Assembly (NCBI RefSeq): GCF_017813245.1
Contig: NZ_JAGIQL010000014.1
Span: 1-64,000, forward strand
DNA: 64,000 nucleotides
Direction: 5' to 3'
Source: Streptomyces montanisoli
Lineage (GTDB): Bacteria > Actinomycetota > Actinomycetes > Streptomycetales > Streptomycetaceae
The notes under the pieces are model-generated. The model ran no database searches and was not told where the DNA came from. It saw only the letters and a list, made by a program, of their open reading frames with translations. Positions 50,992-59,735 of the stretch are shown here, piece after piece (position 1 is the first letter of the stretch; every line of letters begins with the position of its first letter). Made by a program: the position numbers and the translations under genes.

Positions 50992-51819
50992 ATGGGACTT
51001 CGCGCACAGGTCAGGACGCGGGACGGCTGGGCCGTGCAGCACGCGGTCGTGACCCTCACGGACACCAACGGCAGCCAGGTGCTGCGCGCCGACGCGGACG
51101 CCGACGGCGTCGTCTCCGCGCCGGACACGCTGGCCCCGGGGCCCTACACGGTGGTCGTGACCGCCGTCGGCTACACGCCTTCGGCCGCGACCGCCCTGGT
51201 CACCGCCAGTGGCCGGGCCGACGTCGGCACGGTCGTGCTGGCACGGCAGGGCGGCTTCGAGCTGCCGCCGCCAGGCTCGTGGTCCATCGACCCGGCTCAC
51301 TCGACGGTGAGCGCGGTCGCCCAGCACCTGGGCCTCGCCAGCGTGCACGGCAGGTTCAACGAGTTCGGCGGCACGATCGAGATCGTCGAGGACGGCGGCG
51401 AGTATGTCGCCTCGCACGTCGAGGCGACCATCGCGGCGGCGAGCATCGACACCGGCAACGGGCTGCGCGACAAGCACCTCAAGTCGCCGGACTTCCTGGA
51501 CGTCGAGGCGTTCCCCGACATCACGTTCCGCAGCACGTCCCTCGTGCCCGCCGGGACCGACCGGTGGACCGTGCACGGCAAGCTCGCCCTGCACGGCGTG
51601 GAGCGCGACGTCGACCTCGCGCTCTCCTACCTGGGCAGCGGCTCCGACCCGTGGGGCGGCGTGCGTGCCGCGTTCAGCGCGACGACCGAGCTGCGCCGCG
51701 AGGACTACTCGATGAACTACAACCAGGTCGTCCAGGCCGGCATCGCGATGGTCGGCGCCGTGCTGAAGGTTGAGCTGCACATCGAGGCGGTCCAGGGCGA
51801 GCTGCCGCCGATGATGTGA
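50992..51819 (+). CDS. YceI-like lipid-binding protein with N-terminal carboxypeptidase-regulatory-like domain
   Basis: 275 residues from an ATG after AAGGAGAGAACGCGGG. Residues 1-85 form a CarboxypepD_reg-like sandwich (AVVTLTDTNGSQV, GPYTVVVTAVGYTPSAAT). Residues about 95-270 are a YceI lipocalin-like barrel: GSWSIDPAHSTVSAVAQHLGLASVHGRFNEFGGTI and KLALHGVERDVDLALSYLG. YceI proteins bind polyisoprenoids. No signal peptide is visible, which is odd for YceI and argues for a cytoplasmic role. It follows the exporter gene by 76 bp in the same operon. Confidence 0.92.
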   Translation: MGLRAQVRTRDGWAVQHAVVTLTDTNGSQVLRADADADGVVSAPDTLAPGPYTVVVTAVGYTPSAATALVTASGRADVGTVVLARQGGFELPPPGSWSIDPAHSTVSAVAQHLGLASVHGRFNEFGGTIEIVEDGGEYVASHVEATIAAASIDTGNGLRDKHLKSPDFLDVEAFPDITFRSTSLVPAGTDRWTVHGKLALHGVERDVDLALSYLGSGSDPWGGVRAAFSATTELRREDYSMNYNQVVQAGIAMVGAVLKVELHIEAVQGELPPMM

Positions 51820-51897
51820 CGCGCGGCGGCCTGCGGGCGGGTGGCGGCCTCCGGGCGGGTGGCAGCCTCCGGCGCGCGCCCGCCGTAGGCTGCCGCC

Positions 51898-52368
51898 ATG
51901 GCACCGAACATCGCAACGAACACCGTCGTCGACCGCGAGGGGCTGCTGGAGTTCGTCCGGCCGCGGCACCGCGCGATCCTGCTCACCACGCGCTCCGACG
52001 GCCGCCCCCAGGGCTCCCCGCTCACCTGCGGCGTCGACGACGCGGGCCGGATCGTCGTGTCGACCTACCCGGAGCGCGCCAAGACGAGGAACGCCAAGCG
52101 CGACGCGCGCGTCAGCCTGATCGTCCTGTCCGACGAGTGGAACGGGCCGTGGGTGCAGGTCGACGGCGTCGCCGAGGTGCTCGACGTGCCGGAGTCCGTC
52201 GAGCCGCTCGTCGAGTACTTCCGCAACATCTCGGGCGAGCACCCCGACTGGGACGAGTACCGCGAGGCCATGGTCAAGCAGGGCAAGTCCATCATCCGCG
52301 TCACGCCCGAGCGCTGGTCGCCGCTGGCCACCGGCGGCTTCCCCGCGCGCCTCGCCCCGGAGTCCTGA
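51898..52368 (+). CDS. PPOX-class F420-dependent enzyme
   Basis: 156 residues. A split-barrel fold: RHRAILLTTRSDGRPQGSPLTCGVDDAGRIVVSTYPERAKTRNAKRDARVSLIVLSDEWNG. The KxxNxxRxPxV-like motif and the TTRxDGxPQ start fit PPOX/FDOR proteins that use F420H2 or FMN. The Tyr/Pro-rich middle and the RVTPERW end are typical. It is co-directional with the YceI operon but 79 bp away. Confidence 0.87.
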   Translation: MAPNIATNTVVDREGLLEFVRPRHRAILLTTRSDGRPQGSPLTCGVDDAGRIVVSTYPERAKTRNAKRDARVSLIVLSDEWNGPWVQVDGVAEVLDVPESVEPLVEYFRNISGEHPDWDEYREAMVKQGKSIIRVTPERWSPLATGGFPARLAPES

Positions 52369-52393
52369 GCCCTCAGGGGGGCGGCGGCGGCCC

Positions 52394-53230
52394 TCAGGGC
52401 GTGGCGGCGGCGCCCCGCACCCGCAGGGCCTCGATGCCCGCCACCAGCAGGTCGAGGGCGATCTCGAAGTCGCGCTCGCGCATCTCCTGCACGGTGGAGG
52501 CGCCGCGCGGCTCGATGGGCTCGCCCGTGGAGGCGAACGCCGCCCTCAGGCCGGGCTGCTCGTCGATCGTGCCCATGGCGAGGCGGTAGTACTCGTCCTG
52601 GCTGAGTCCGGCGTCCGCGCACCGCTGCACGTAATGGCCCTCGATGGTGCCGAAGCCGTACACGAACTGGAAGACGGCCGAGATGGCGCCCCGCTGCACG
52701 CGCGGCGGCAACCCCATGCGCCGGACGACGGAGCGCACGGCGTTGGAGAAGAGCGTGGCGCAGGGGCCGATGTTCAGGTACTTGCCGATGAGGGGCGACG
52801 CCCACGGGTGGTCGACGAACACGGAGCGGTAGCTGGCCGCGAGTGCGCGCAGCTGGCCGGGCCAGTCCTCGTCCGTCGCGCCGACGGGCTCGGGCACGGG
52901 TTCGGGCTCGGGCACGGTCGCCTCGCCGAATACGTGGTCGAGGGAGAGCTCGAGCAGGTCGTCCTTGGTGTCCACGTACCAGTACAGCGACATCGCCGTG
53001 ACGCCGAGTTCGGAGGCGAGCCGCCGCATGGAGAACTTCTCCGGGCCCTCCGCGTCCAGCAGGCGGACGGACACCTCGGTGATCCGGTCGCGGTCGAGGG
53101 CAGTGGGGTCACCGGCCGCGGCGGGCGGCTGCTCCGGCCGCTCGTGGCGCCGCCCGCGGACCCTCGGCTTCCCCTCAAGCCACACGCTCGTCCGTGCGGG
53201 ACGCTTCGCGCGGTGGGCTCCGGCGACCAT
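52394..53230 (-). CDS. TetR-family regulator (TetR_C type)
   Basis: 278 residues from ATG 53230, with an AGGAGG at 7 nt. The first 45 residues are a basic, Pro-rich extension. HTH: DRDRITEVSVRLLDAEGPEKFSMRRLASELGVTAMSLYWYVDTKDDLLEL, the TetR(A)-like subclass. The C-terminal helical domain is long. It is convergent with the PPOX gene and has no obvious target in its own operon. Confidence 0.92.
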   Translation of the reverse strand: MVAGAHRAKRPARTSVWLEGKPRVRGRRHERPEQPPAAAGDPTALDRDRITEVSVRLLDAEGPEKFSMRRLASELGVTAMSLYWYVDTKDDLLELSLDHVFGEATVPEPEPVPEPVGATDEDWPGQLRALAASYRSVFVDHPWASPLIGKYLNIGPCATLFSNAVRSVVRRMGLPPRVQRGAISAVFQFVYGFGTIEGHYVQRCADAGLSQDEYYRLAMGTIDEQPGLRAAFASTGEPIEPRGASTVQEMRERDFEIALDLLVAGIEALRVRGAAATP

Positions 53231-53453
53231 GGGCCAGCCTCCTCGGTTCCATCCGGCCGGGCGGGTACCGGACCTTCGGCGGGTTGTACGGGTCGGGCGG
53301 CGGGCGCCTGAGCACCCGCGGGCGGACGGCGGCCCCGCGGGCCTCCTCCCGTACGCCTTCCCGTACCGTTCCCATGATCCACCCGGTTGAGGATGTTATG
53401 CCGTGGCTGGTGGTGATCCTTCCCGTCGGTAGCCGTGAACGAGCCACAGAGGC

Positions 53454-54308
53454 TCAGCGGACTGTGCCCGGCTCCCCCGGCTTGATCAGGTAGCCGGCGC
53501 CGCGCCGCGTGTGGATCATCGGCGGGCGGCCCACGTCGATCTTGCGCCGCAGGTACGAGATGTAGAGCTCGACCACGTTGGCCTGGCCGCCGAAGTCGTA
53601 CGACCACACCCGGTCGAGGATCTGTGCCTTGGACAGCACCCGGCGCGGGTTGCGCATCAGGTAGCGCAGCAGCTCGAACTCCGTCGCCGTGAGGTGAATG
53701 GAGTCGCCGCCGCGCGTCACGTCGTGGCTGTCCTCGTCCAGCGTGAGGTCGCCGACGACCAGCATCGACTCGCTGCGTACCGTCGCCACGCCGGAGCGGC
53801 GGATCAGGCCGCGCAGCCGGCCCACCACGTCCTCCAGGCTGAACGGCTTGGTGACGTAGTCGTCGCCGCCCGCCGTGAGGCCCGCGATGCGCTCCTCGAC
53901 GCCGTCCCTGGTGGTCAGGAAGAGCACCGGGACCTGCGGGAGCTCGGTCCGCAGACGCCGCAGCACCGCCCTGGCGTCGGGTGCCTGGGCCACCGCGCCG
54001 CCCGCACCGCCCGCACCACCTTCACCGGCCTCGGCGACCGCGCCGGCCGCGCCGCCGGCCGTGGCCCCGGCCGAGACACCCACCGTGGACAGCGAGACGT
54101 CCCATATCACCGCATCCGGCGCGAAGTCGCGCGCCGAGTCCATCGCGGCGGAGCCGTCGCCCGCGCTCAGCACCTCCCACCCCTCGTACCGGAGGGCCAT
54201 GGAAAGCAGCTCGGTGAGCGACGCCTCGTCGTCCACGACGAGTACGCGGACGGGGCTCCCGTCCGGCTTCAGCATTTCGGTGCGCCCGCGGGGCGAGGTG
54301 ATCGTCAT
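53454..54308 (-). CDS. OmpR-family response regulator with an insertion in the receiver domain
   Basis: 284 residues. Receiver: VRVLVVDDEASLTELLSMALRYEGWEVLSAGDG, phosphoacceptor Asp in AVIWDVSLS, Thr in VLFLTTRD and Lys in DDYVTKPF. Between the Asp and AVLRRLRTELP lies a Gly/Ala/Glu-rich insertion of about 36 residues; a normal receiver has only about ten there. The DNA-binding Trans_reg_C domain is normal and ends HTRRGAGYLIK. No histidine kinase gene is adjacent, so it is an orphan in this window. The MTITSPRG start at 54308 is supported by family alignment. Confidence 0.92.
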   Translation of the reverse strand: MTITSPRGRTEMLKPDGSPVRVLVVDDEASLTELLSMALRYEGWEVLSAGDGSAAMDSARDFAPDAVIWDVSLSTVGVSAGATAGGAAGAVAEAGEGGAGGAGGAVAQAPDARAVLRRLRTELPQVPVLFLTTRDGVEERIAGLTAGGDDYVTKPFSLEDVVGRLRGLIRRSGVATVRSESMLVVGDLTLDEDSHDVTRGGDSIHLTATEFELLRYLMRNPRRVLSKAQILDRVWSYDFGGQANVVELYISYLRRKIDVGRPPMIHTRRGAGYLIKPGEPGTVR

Positions 54309-54378
54309 GCTCCTCACCCTGGGCAGAGCCTCTGAGAGCCGCCTTGCGGCTTTCTGTGAATTGCCTGAGAAATTCCTC

Positions 54379-55320
54379 TCAGGGACCGGTGAGACCCCCG
54401 TCACCGCCCGGCACACCGGCTGCCCCGTCAACGCTGAACAGGGCTGCCGCGTTCCCGTAGCAGACCGCTCGCAGCCAGTGCTCGCCCAGCCCGAGCCGTT
54501 CGAGCGCCTCCAGCTGGTGCACGTACGGATGCGGGATGTTGGGGAAGTCCGTGCCGAGCAGCACCCGGTCGCCGAGATCGGCGAGGCGCGCGAGCGCGTC
54601 CCCGCCGCCGGGGAAGGGCGCGAGTTCGGTGCTGAAGTCCGTGAACGCCATGGTCGTGTCGAGCCGCATCGACGTGTACTTCTCCGCGAGCGCCAGGAAG
54701 TCCGTGTACTCGGGCATGCCGAGGTGCGCGACGACCAGCCGCAGGCGGGGATGGCGCGCCATCAGCGCCCGCACGGGCCCGGGCCCCGTGAACCTCCCCG
54801 GCACGGGCCCCGACCCGCAGTGCGTGACCACGGGCACGCCGGCCTCGGCGAGCAGCCCCCACACCGGATCGAGGAGCGGGTCGTTCGGGTCGTACCCGCC
54901 GACCTGGACGTGCGCCTTGAAGACCCGCGCCCCGCCCGACACGGCCTCCCGCACGTACGCCTCGGCGTCGGGCTCGGGGAAGAACGTGGCCGTCCGCAGG
55001 CAGTCGGGCGTACGAGCGGCGAAGCCGGCGGCCCAGCCGTTGAGCCACTCGGCCATGCCCGGCTTGTGCGGGTAGACCATCGACGTGAACGCGCGCACGC
55101 CGAACCCCCGCAGCAGCGCGACACGTTCGTCCTCCGCGTGCCGGTAGGTGATCGGCCACACGCGCCCCACGAGCGGGCCGGCGCTGTCGAAGTACGCCCA
55201 CACCTTGCGCAGCACGCGGTCCGGCATGAAGTGCGTGTGCACGTCGATCAGGCCGGGCAGCCCGGCACGCTCGCGGAACGCCCGCACGGCAGCCCGCTCG
55301 TCCACCCCTTGATCGCTCAT
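54379..55320 (-). CDS. amidohydrolase-family protein
   Basis: 313 residues. Amidohydrolase metal motifs: IDVHTHFMP near the N-terminus, KAHVQVGGYDPNDP, VVTHCGSGP, VVAHLGMPEY and LGTDFPNIPHPY, consistent with a single metal TIM-barrel hydrolase or decarboxylase. The start MSDQGVDERAAV at 55320 is chosen. It ends about 70 bp upstream of the response regulator start, and CCTGAGA...TCTCAGG at 54364-54383 around its stop may act as a weak terminator. Confidence 0.88.
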   Translation of the reverse strand: MSDQGVDERAAVRAFRERAGLPGLIDVHTHFMPDRVLRKVWAYFDSAGPLVGRVWPITYRHAEDERVALLRGFGVRAFTSMVYPHKPGMAEWLNGWAAGFAARTPDCLRTATFFPEPDAEAYVREAVSGGARVFKAHVQVGGYDPNDPLLDPVWGLLAEAGVPVVTHCGSGPVPGRFTGPGPVRALMARHPRLRLVVAHLGMPEYTDFLALAEKYTSMRLDTTMAFTDFSTELAPFPGGGDALARLADLGDRVLLGTDFPNIPHPYVHQLEALERLGLGEHWLRAVCYGNAAALFSVDGAAGVPGGDGGLTGP

Positions 55321-55414
55321 GGCCCCACTCTCGGCGCCCACTCCGAAAGTGTCCACAAGGCCAGTGCCTCAGGGCGGCCCGCCTCCCGGCGTCAGGCCGT
55401 CCCGCCCCTGGGTG

Positions 55415-56488
55415 TCAGAACAGCCCGTCCTGCACGTCGCCGCGCAACTGCCGTACCGGCAGGGCAAGCCACGACCCGCGCTCCTCGTTTCCCTCACGTC
55501 CCTCCCGTCCTGTGTGCCCCAGCCGCCACCCCTTCATCAGCCGGGTGTCCACCACGACGACACCCTTGCCCTCGACGGCCACATGCAAGTCGGGGCCCGC
55601 CGCCGCGACCAGGTGTCCCGCGATGGAGCCGCCCGCCACCAGCTCCGTCACCGCCGCTGCCAGCCGCAGGCCGCCGTCGCCACCGCCGACGTCGCCGACC
55701 GTCCCGTCTTCGAGGCCGAACGCGGCCGCGTGGTCGACGGCGACGAACGGCGCCCGTTCGAGCGAACCCGGCCAGCCCGCCAGCGCCACCGCACGTGCGT
55801 GCAGCTCCGCCAGCTCGGCGGCGCGCTCGGGCCGCGGCGGCAGCCCGGCGCGCGCCGCGCGCTTGGCCGCGTACGGGATGCGGTCCGGCACCCCGAGCGC
55901 GGCACGCAGCAGCTCCTCCGTACGGCGCGCCGCCATCAGCGGGCCGCGGCCGAGCCAGCTGAAGGTGACGGCGCCCTGTTCGAGCAGCCGGGCGGAGCCG
56001 CGCGCCTCCGCGGTGATGCCGACTTTCCGCATCCCCGGACCGAACCACGCCAGATAGACGCGGTAGGGACGCGGATCGTCGGCCATCGTGTCGGCGGCGA
56101 CGGAGCGCATACGGTCGAGGCGCGCGCACTCGGAACACTGGGCCCCCGTGCTCCGGGCCGGCACCTCGGCCGCGAGCGGGCAGCGCCCACGGCCCGCGCC
56201 GGTGCACCGACGCGTACCGACGGCGCGAAACCCCAGCTCGCGTCCGTACGCCAGGGCGCTTACGCGCCCCGCTGCTCCGCCGGGCCCGCCACCGGGCCCG
56301 CCGCCGCTATGCCTCCCGCCATACGCATCCCCGCTCTCCCCCACCGCTTCGTGGGACTCCCAGGCTTTGTGGGACTCCCAGACCAGTCCGGGCCCGGCGG
56401 AGCGGCCGTCGACGCCACCACTCCACCGCAGTCCGGCACACCGCCATGTGTCCGACACCTCTCCGAGCGTAGAGGCCACCACTGACAA
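55415..56488 (-). CDS. DUF2797 protein
   Basis: Up to 357 residues from TTG 56488 (in-frame GTGs follow at 56482, 56479 and 56458; the conserved part begins near WRCAGLRW). Zinc-finger-like Cys pairs occur in CTGAGRGRCPL and CSECARL. YRVYLAWFGPGMRKVGITAEARG and LEQGAVTFSWLGRGPLMAARRTEELLR are DUF2797 signatures and recall GIY-YIG-like nuclease folds (KVGIT). About 55 residues of Gly-rich and WESH-repeat sequence lie in the N-terminal half. Function unknown. It is divergent from the peptidase gene. Confidence 0.87.
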   Translation of the reverse strand: MSVVASTLGEVSDTWRCAGLRWSGGVDGRSAGPGLVWESHKAWESHEAVGESGDAYGGRHSGGGPGGGPGGAAGRVSALAYGRELGFRAVGTRRCTGAGRGRCPLAAEVPARSTGAQCSECARLDRMRSVAADTMADDPRPYRVYLAWFGPGMRKVGITAEARGSARLLEQGAVTFSWLGRGPLMAARRTEELLRAALGVPDRIPYAAKRAARAGLPPRPERAAELAELHARAVALAGWPGSLERAPFVAVDHAAAFGLEDGTVGDVGGGDGGLRLAAAVTELVAGGSIAGHLVAAAGPDLHVAVEGKGVVVVDTRLMKGWRLGHTGREGREGNEERGSWLALPVRQLRGDVQDGLF

Positions 56489-56516
56489 TCAGCCGTGCTC
56501 GCTAAGCTCGCCCGTC

Positions 56517-57257
56517 ATGACAGCCCCACAGCCCACCGTCCTCGCCACCTCAGGCGGCCTGCGCCAAGGCCGCCGGACGGCGATCGCCTTCGGCGCCCTG
56601 GTGCACCACGCCGTCGAACTCTCCGGCGCGCACGGCCGCAGGCCCCGTGTCATGTACGTAGGAACGGCGATCGGCGACGCGGAGGCGTTCACGGCCAGGG
56701 CCGCCGAGGCCGCACGCGTCGCGGGCTTCGACATGACGCCGCTCCAGCTCTTCCCGATGCCCAACATGGACGACATCGAGGGCGCGGTCATGGAGCAGGA
56801 CGTCGTCTGGGTGATGGGCGGCTCGGTCGCCAACCTGCTGGCGGTCTGGCGGGTCCACGGCCTCGACGGGATCCTGCGCCGCGCATGGCGGGCCGGCGTC
56901 GTGCTCAGCGGCGTGAGCGCGGGCTCGATCTGCTGGTACGAGGGCGGCACGACGGACTCGTACGGCCCGGAGCTGCGCCCCGTGATGAACGGCCTCGGGC
57001 TCCTCCCGTACGGAAACGGCGTGCACTACGACACCGACCCAGGACGGCGCCGCCTGGTGCACGAGCTGGTGGCGGCCGGGACCCTCCCGGAGACACACTG
57101 CACCGACGACGGGGTGGGGCTCGTCTACCACGGGACGGAGCTGACGGAGGCGGTCGCCGAAACCCCCGGCGCCCTGGCGTACCGGGTCACCCGCGAGGGC
57201 GACGAGGCGGTGGAGACCCCTCTCCCCCCACGCCTCCTTCGTTCACCGCACTCCTGA
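56517..57257 (+). CDS. peptidase E-like serine peptidase (S51)
   Basis: 246 residues. The nucleophile elbow is SGVSAGSICWY (GxSAGS), with VMGGSVANLLAVW upstream and LGLLPYGNGVHYD downstream supplying the His. S51 enzymes cleave dipeptides with N-terminal Asp. The start MTAPQPTVLATSGG is at 56517. It is divergent from the DUF2797 gene and co-directional with the ECF sigma gene 59 bp downstream. Confidence 0.9.
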   Translation: MTAPQPTVLATSGGLRQGRRTAIAFGALVHHAVELSGAHGRRPRVMYVGTAIGDAEAFTARAAEAARVAGFDMTPLQLFPMPNMDDIEGAVMEQDVVWVMGGSVANLLAVWRVHGLDGILRRAWRAGVVLSGVSAGSICWYEGGTTDSYGPELRPVMNGLGLLPYGNGVHYDTDPGRRRLVHELVAAGTLPETHCTDDGVGLVYHGTELTEAVAETPGALAYRVTREGDEAVETPLPPRLLRSPHS

Positions 57258-57316
57258 CGGGCGGGAGAGGAGAAGCCAGGGGCCCCCGGCGCGTCGCGAG
57301 CGCTAGTATCCGGGCC

Positions 57317-58258
57317 ATGGCGCTGACCAGGAACCATGCGGACCGGTTCGAGGCCTCCATGCCCCGCCTGCAGGCCATCGCCTACCGCCTCCTCGGCTCG
57401 GCGAGCGATGCCGAGGACGCCGTGCAGGACACGTTCCTGCGCTGGCAGGCCGCCGACGTCGACCGCATCGAGGTCCCCGAGGCCTGGCTGACGAAGGTCC
57501 TCACCAACCTGTGTCTCAACCAGCTCACCTCGGCCCGCGCCCGGCGCGAGACCTACGTGGGCCAGTGGCTGCCCGAGCCGCTGCTCGCCGGCGACCCGAT
57601 GCTCGGCCCCGCCGACACCGCCGAGCAGCGCGAATCCGTCTCGTACGCGGTCCTCACCCTCATGGAGCGGCTGTCCCCCAACGAGCGCGTGGTGTACGTG
57701 CTGCGCGAGGCGTTCGCCTACCCGCACCGGCAGATCGCCGAGATCCTCGACATCACCGAGGCCGCGAGCCAGCAGATCTTCCATCGGGCCAGGAGGCACG
57801 TCTCGGACGGCAAGGCGCGCACCGAGGTCGACGAGGCCGCCGCGCGGCGGATCGTCGAGGAGTTCCTCGCCGCCGCCACCAGCGGAAAGACCGAGCCGCT
57901 CGTACGGCTGCTCACCGACGACGCGGTCGCCATCGGCGACGGCGGCGGGAAGGTGCCGGCGCGCGCCAAGGCGTTCGAGGGCGCCGTCGCGGTCGCGAAG
58001 TACATGCGTGGCCTGTTCAAGCCGGGCAAGGCCCAACTCGCCCTCGCCGGCGGCGCCTACGAGGTCTACGCGACGACCGCCAACGGCGTGCCCGCCGTCG
58101 TGGCGCTCGTCGAGGGCCGGATCATCGCCGTCATGTGCCTGGAGGTCACCGGCGAGGGCATCGCCGCGTGCCGCGCGCAGGTCAACCCGGACAAGCTGGA
58201 GCGCGCGACGCGGCGGTGGGCGGCCGCCGACCACGGAGAGCCCCTGTTCCGCACGTGA
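57317..58258 (+). CDS. sigJ: ECF41-type RNA polymerase sigma factor (SigJ-like)
   Basis: 313 residues. Region 2: RLQAIAYRLLGSASDAEDAVQDTFLRWQ. Region 4: LSPNERVVYVLREAFAYPHRQIAEILDITEAASQQIFHRARRH. Between them, QWLPEPLL is the ECF41 linker signature WLPEP. A SnoaL-like C-terminal domain ends with NPDKL, the second ECF41 signature. This extension regulates the sigma factor in place of an anti-sigma protein. TAGTAT 8 nt upstream of the ATG suggests a leaderless mRNA. The FAD oxidoreductase gene that follows is a common ECF41 target. Confidence 0.93.
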   Translation: MALTRNHADRFEASMPRLQAIAYRLLGSASDAEDAVQDTFLRWQAADVDRIEVPEAWLTKVLTNLCLNQLTSARARRETYVGQWLPEPLLAGDPMLGPADTAEQRESVSYAVLTLMERLSPNERVVYVLREAFAYPHRQIAEILDITEAASQQIFHRARRHVSDGKARTEVDEAAARRIVEEFLAAATSGKTEPLVRLLTDDAVAIGDGGGKVPARAKAFEGAVAVAKYMRGLFKPGKAQLALAGGAYEVYATTANGVPAVVALVEGRIIAVMCLEVTGEGIAACRAQVNPDKLERATRRWAAADHGEPLFRT

Positions 58259-58304
58259 CGGCGCGCGTCGCCGCCGAGCGCTCATGACGCGCCCCCGACG
58301 CGAC

Positions 58305-58318
58305 GTGACGCGCGTCAC
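58305..58318 (+). promoter_or_regulatory. Crp-like palindrome upstream of the FAD oxidoreductase
   Basis: GTGACGCGCGTCAC is a perfect 14-bp palindrome fitting the Streptomyces Crp pattern GTG(N6)GNCAC. It lies 73 bp before the oxidoreductase ATG. TGTCAGG at about 58329 may be part of an ECF-type -35 element. Confidence 0.55.
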
Positions 58319-58390
58319 ACGACCTTCCTGTCAGGAAACGGCGGGCTGCCCGGTTCAAGTGGCGAATCCGCGCGAGACAGGAGCCAGGAC

Positions 58391-59668
58391 ATGCGACAGC
58401 AGCAGCACCGCATCATCGTCATCGGAGCCGGATACACGGGAGCCACCGCCGCCGGGCGCCTCGCCAAGCGGCTGCACGACGAGGACGTCGCCATCACCCT
58501 CGTCAACGCCGAGCCCGACCTCGTCGAGCGGGTGCGGATGCACCAGTTGGCGGTCGGTCAGGAACTGCGGCCGCGGCCGCTGCGGGAGATGTTTGCGGGC
58601 AGCGGGGTCGAACTGAGGGTCGCGAAGGTCAGCGGCGTGGACGTCGACCGCAGGACCGTCACCGTCGCCGTCGCCGTCGTCGGCGCGACGAGCACCGGCG
58701 CGACCGGCACCGGCGTCACGGGCACCGCCTCCACCGCAGCCGCGACCGGCACCGAGGAACTGCCGTACGACACCCTCGTCTACGCCCTCGGCAGCGGCTG
58801 GAACACCCAGGGCGTCCCCGGCACCGCCGAGCACGCGCACGAGATCGCGAGCCGCCCCGGCGCGCTCCGGCTGAGCGAGCGCCTGGCGGCCCTGGACGCC
58901 GGCGGGACCGTGGTCGTCGTCGGCGCCGGTCTCACCGGTGTGGAGGCGGCGACCGAGATCGCCGAGACCCGCAAGGACCTCGACGTCGCCCTCGTCGCCA
59001 GAGGCGAACTCGGCGACTGGCTCTCGCCCAAGGGCCGCGGGCACCTGCGGAAGGTGTGCGGCAGGCTCGGCATCACCGTGCACGAGCACACCGCGGTCAC
59101 CGGCGTGGAGGCCGACCGGGTCACGACCGCCGACGGCGAGTCCGTCCCGGCCGCCGTCACCGTGTGGGCCACCGGCTTCGCGGTCCACCCGATCGCCGAG
59201 GCCACCCCCCTGGAGACCACCGGCACGGGCCAGATCGTGGTCGACGCGACCATGCGCTCGGTCTCGCACCCCGACGTATACGCCGTCGGCGACGCGGCCA
59301 TGGCAATGGGCCCCGGCGGCAAGCCGCTGCGCATGTCGTGCGCGACGGGCGTCCCCATGGCCTGGCAGGCCGCGGACGCCATCGCGGCACGACTGACCGG
59401 CGGCAAGCTCCCGACCACGACGCCGCGCTACTACAACCAGTGCATCTCGCTGGGCCGCAAGGAAGGCATCATCCAGTACGTCACGGCCGACGACCGCGCG
59501 GTCAAGGCGGCGCTGACCGGGCGTCCCGCCGCCTTCTACAAGGAAGTGGTCTGCAAGATCGCCACCTGGGGCGTCGCCAACCCGACGCTCGGCATGCCGA
59601 CGCGCCGCCACCGCGTCGAACCGCCGCGGCCGACCCCGACGGAGACGCCCGCGGAAGCCTCGGCCTGA
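58391..59668 (+). CDS. FAD-dependent pyridine nucleotide oxidoreductase (NDH-2-like)
   Basis: 425 residues. FAD Rossmann: HRIIVIGAGYTGATAAGRLAKRL. NAD(P) Rossmann: TVVVVGAGLTGVEAATEIAE. C-terminal FAD motif: HPDVYAVGDAA. A Thr/Gly/Ala-rich insertion of about 30 residues (VGATSTGATGTGVTG...) sits at about 97-125 and is not part of the fold. Transfer of electrons from NAD(P)H to a quinone or disulfide is inferred. Its position next to sigJ fits an ECF41 regulon. Confidence 0.92.
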   Translation: MRQQQHRIIVIGAGYTGATAAGRLAKRLHDEDVAITLVNAEPDLVERVRMHQLAVGQELRPRPLREMFAGSGVELRVAKVSGVDVDRRTVTVAVAVVGATSTGATGTGVTGTASTAAATGTEELPYDTLVYALGSGWNTQGVPGTAEHAHEIASRPGALRLSERLAALDAGGTVVVVGAGLTGVEAATEIAETRKDLDVALVARGELGDWLSPKGRGHLRKVCGRLGITVHEHTAVTGVEADRVTTADGESVPAAVTVWATGFAVHPIAEATPLETTGTGQIVVDATMRSVSHPDVYAVGDAAMAMGPGGKPLRMSCATGVPMAWQAADAIAARLTGGKLPTTTPRYYNQCISLGRKEGIIQYVTADDRAVKAALTGRPAAFYKEVVCKIATWGVANPTLGMPTRRHRVEPPRPTPTETPAEASA

Positions 59669-59735
59669 CCGGGCGCGGCGCCCGCAGGAGAACGCGCGTG
59701 AAGCCACGACCTTCCGGTCGGACACGGCCGATGGC

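Noticed and set aside
53231..53453. Small ORF upstream of TetR (ends about 53175)
   Set aside because: It overlaps the TetR start, has no good SD, and lacks coding-type codon use; it is treated as 5' non-coding.
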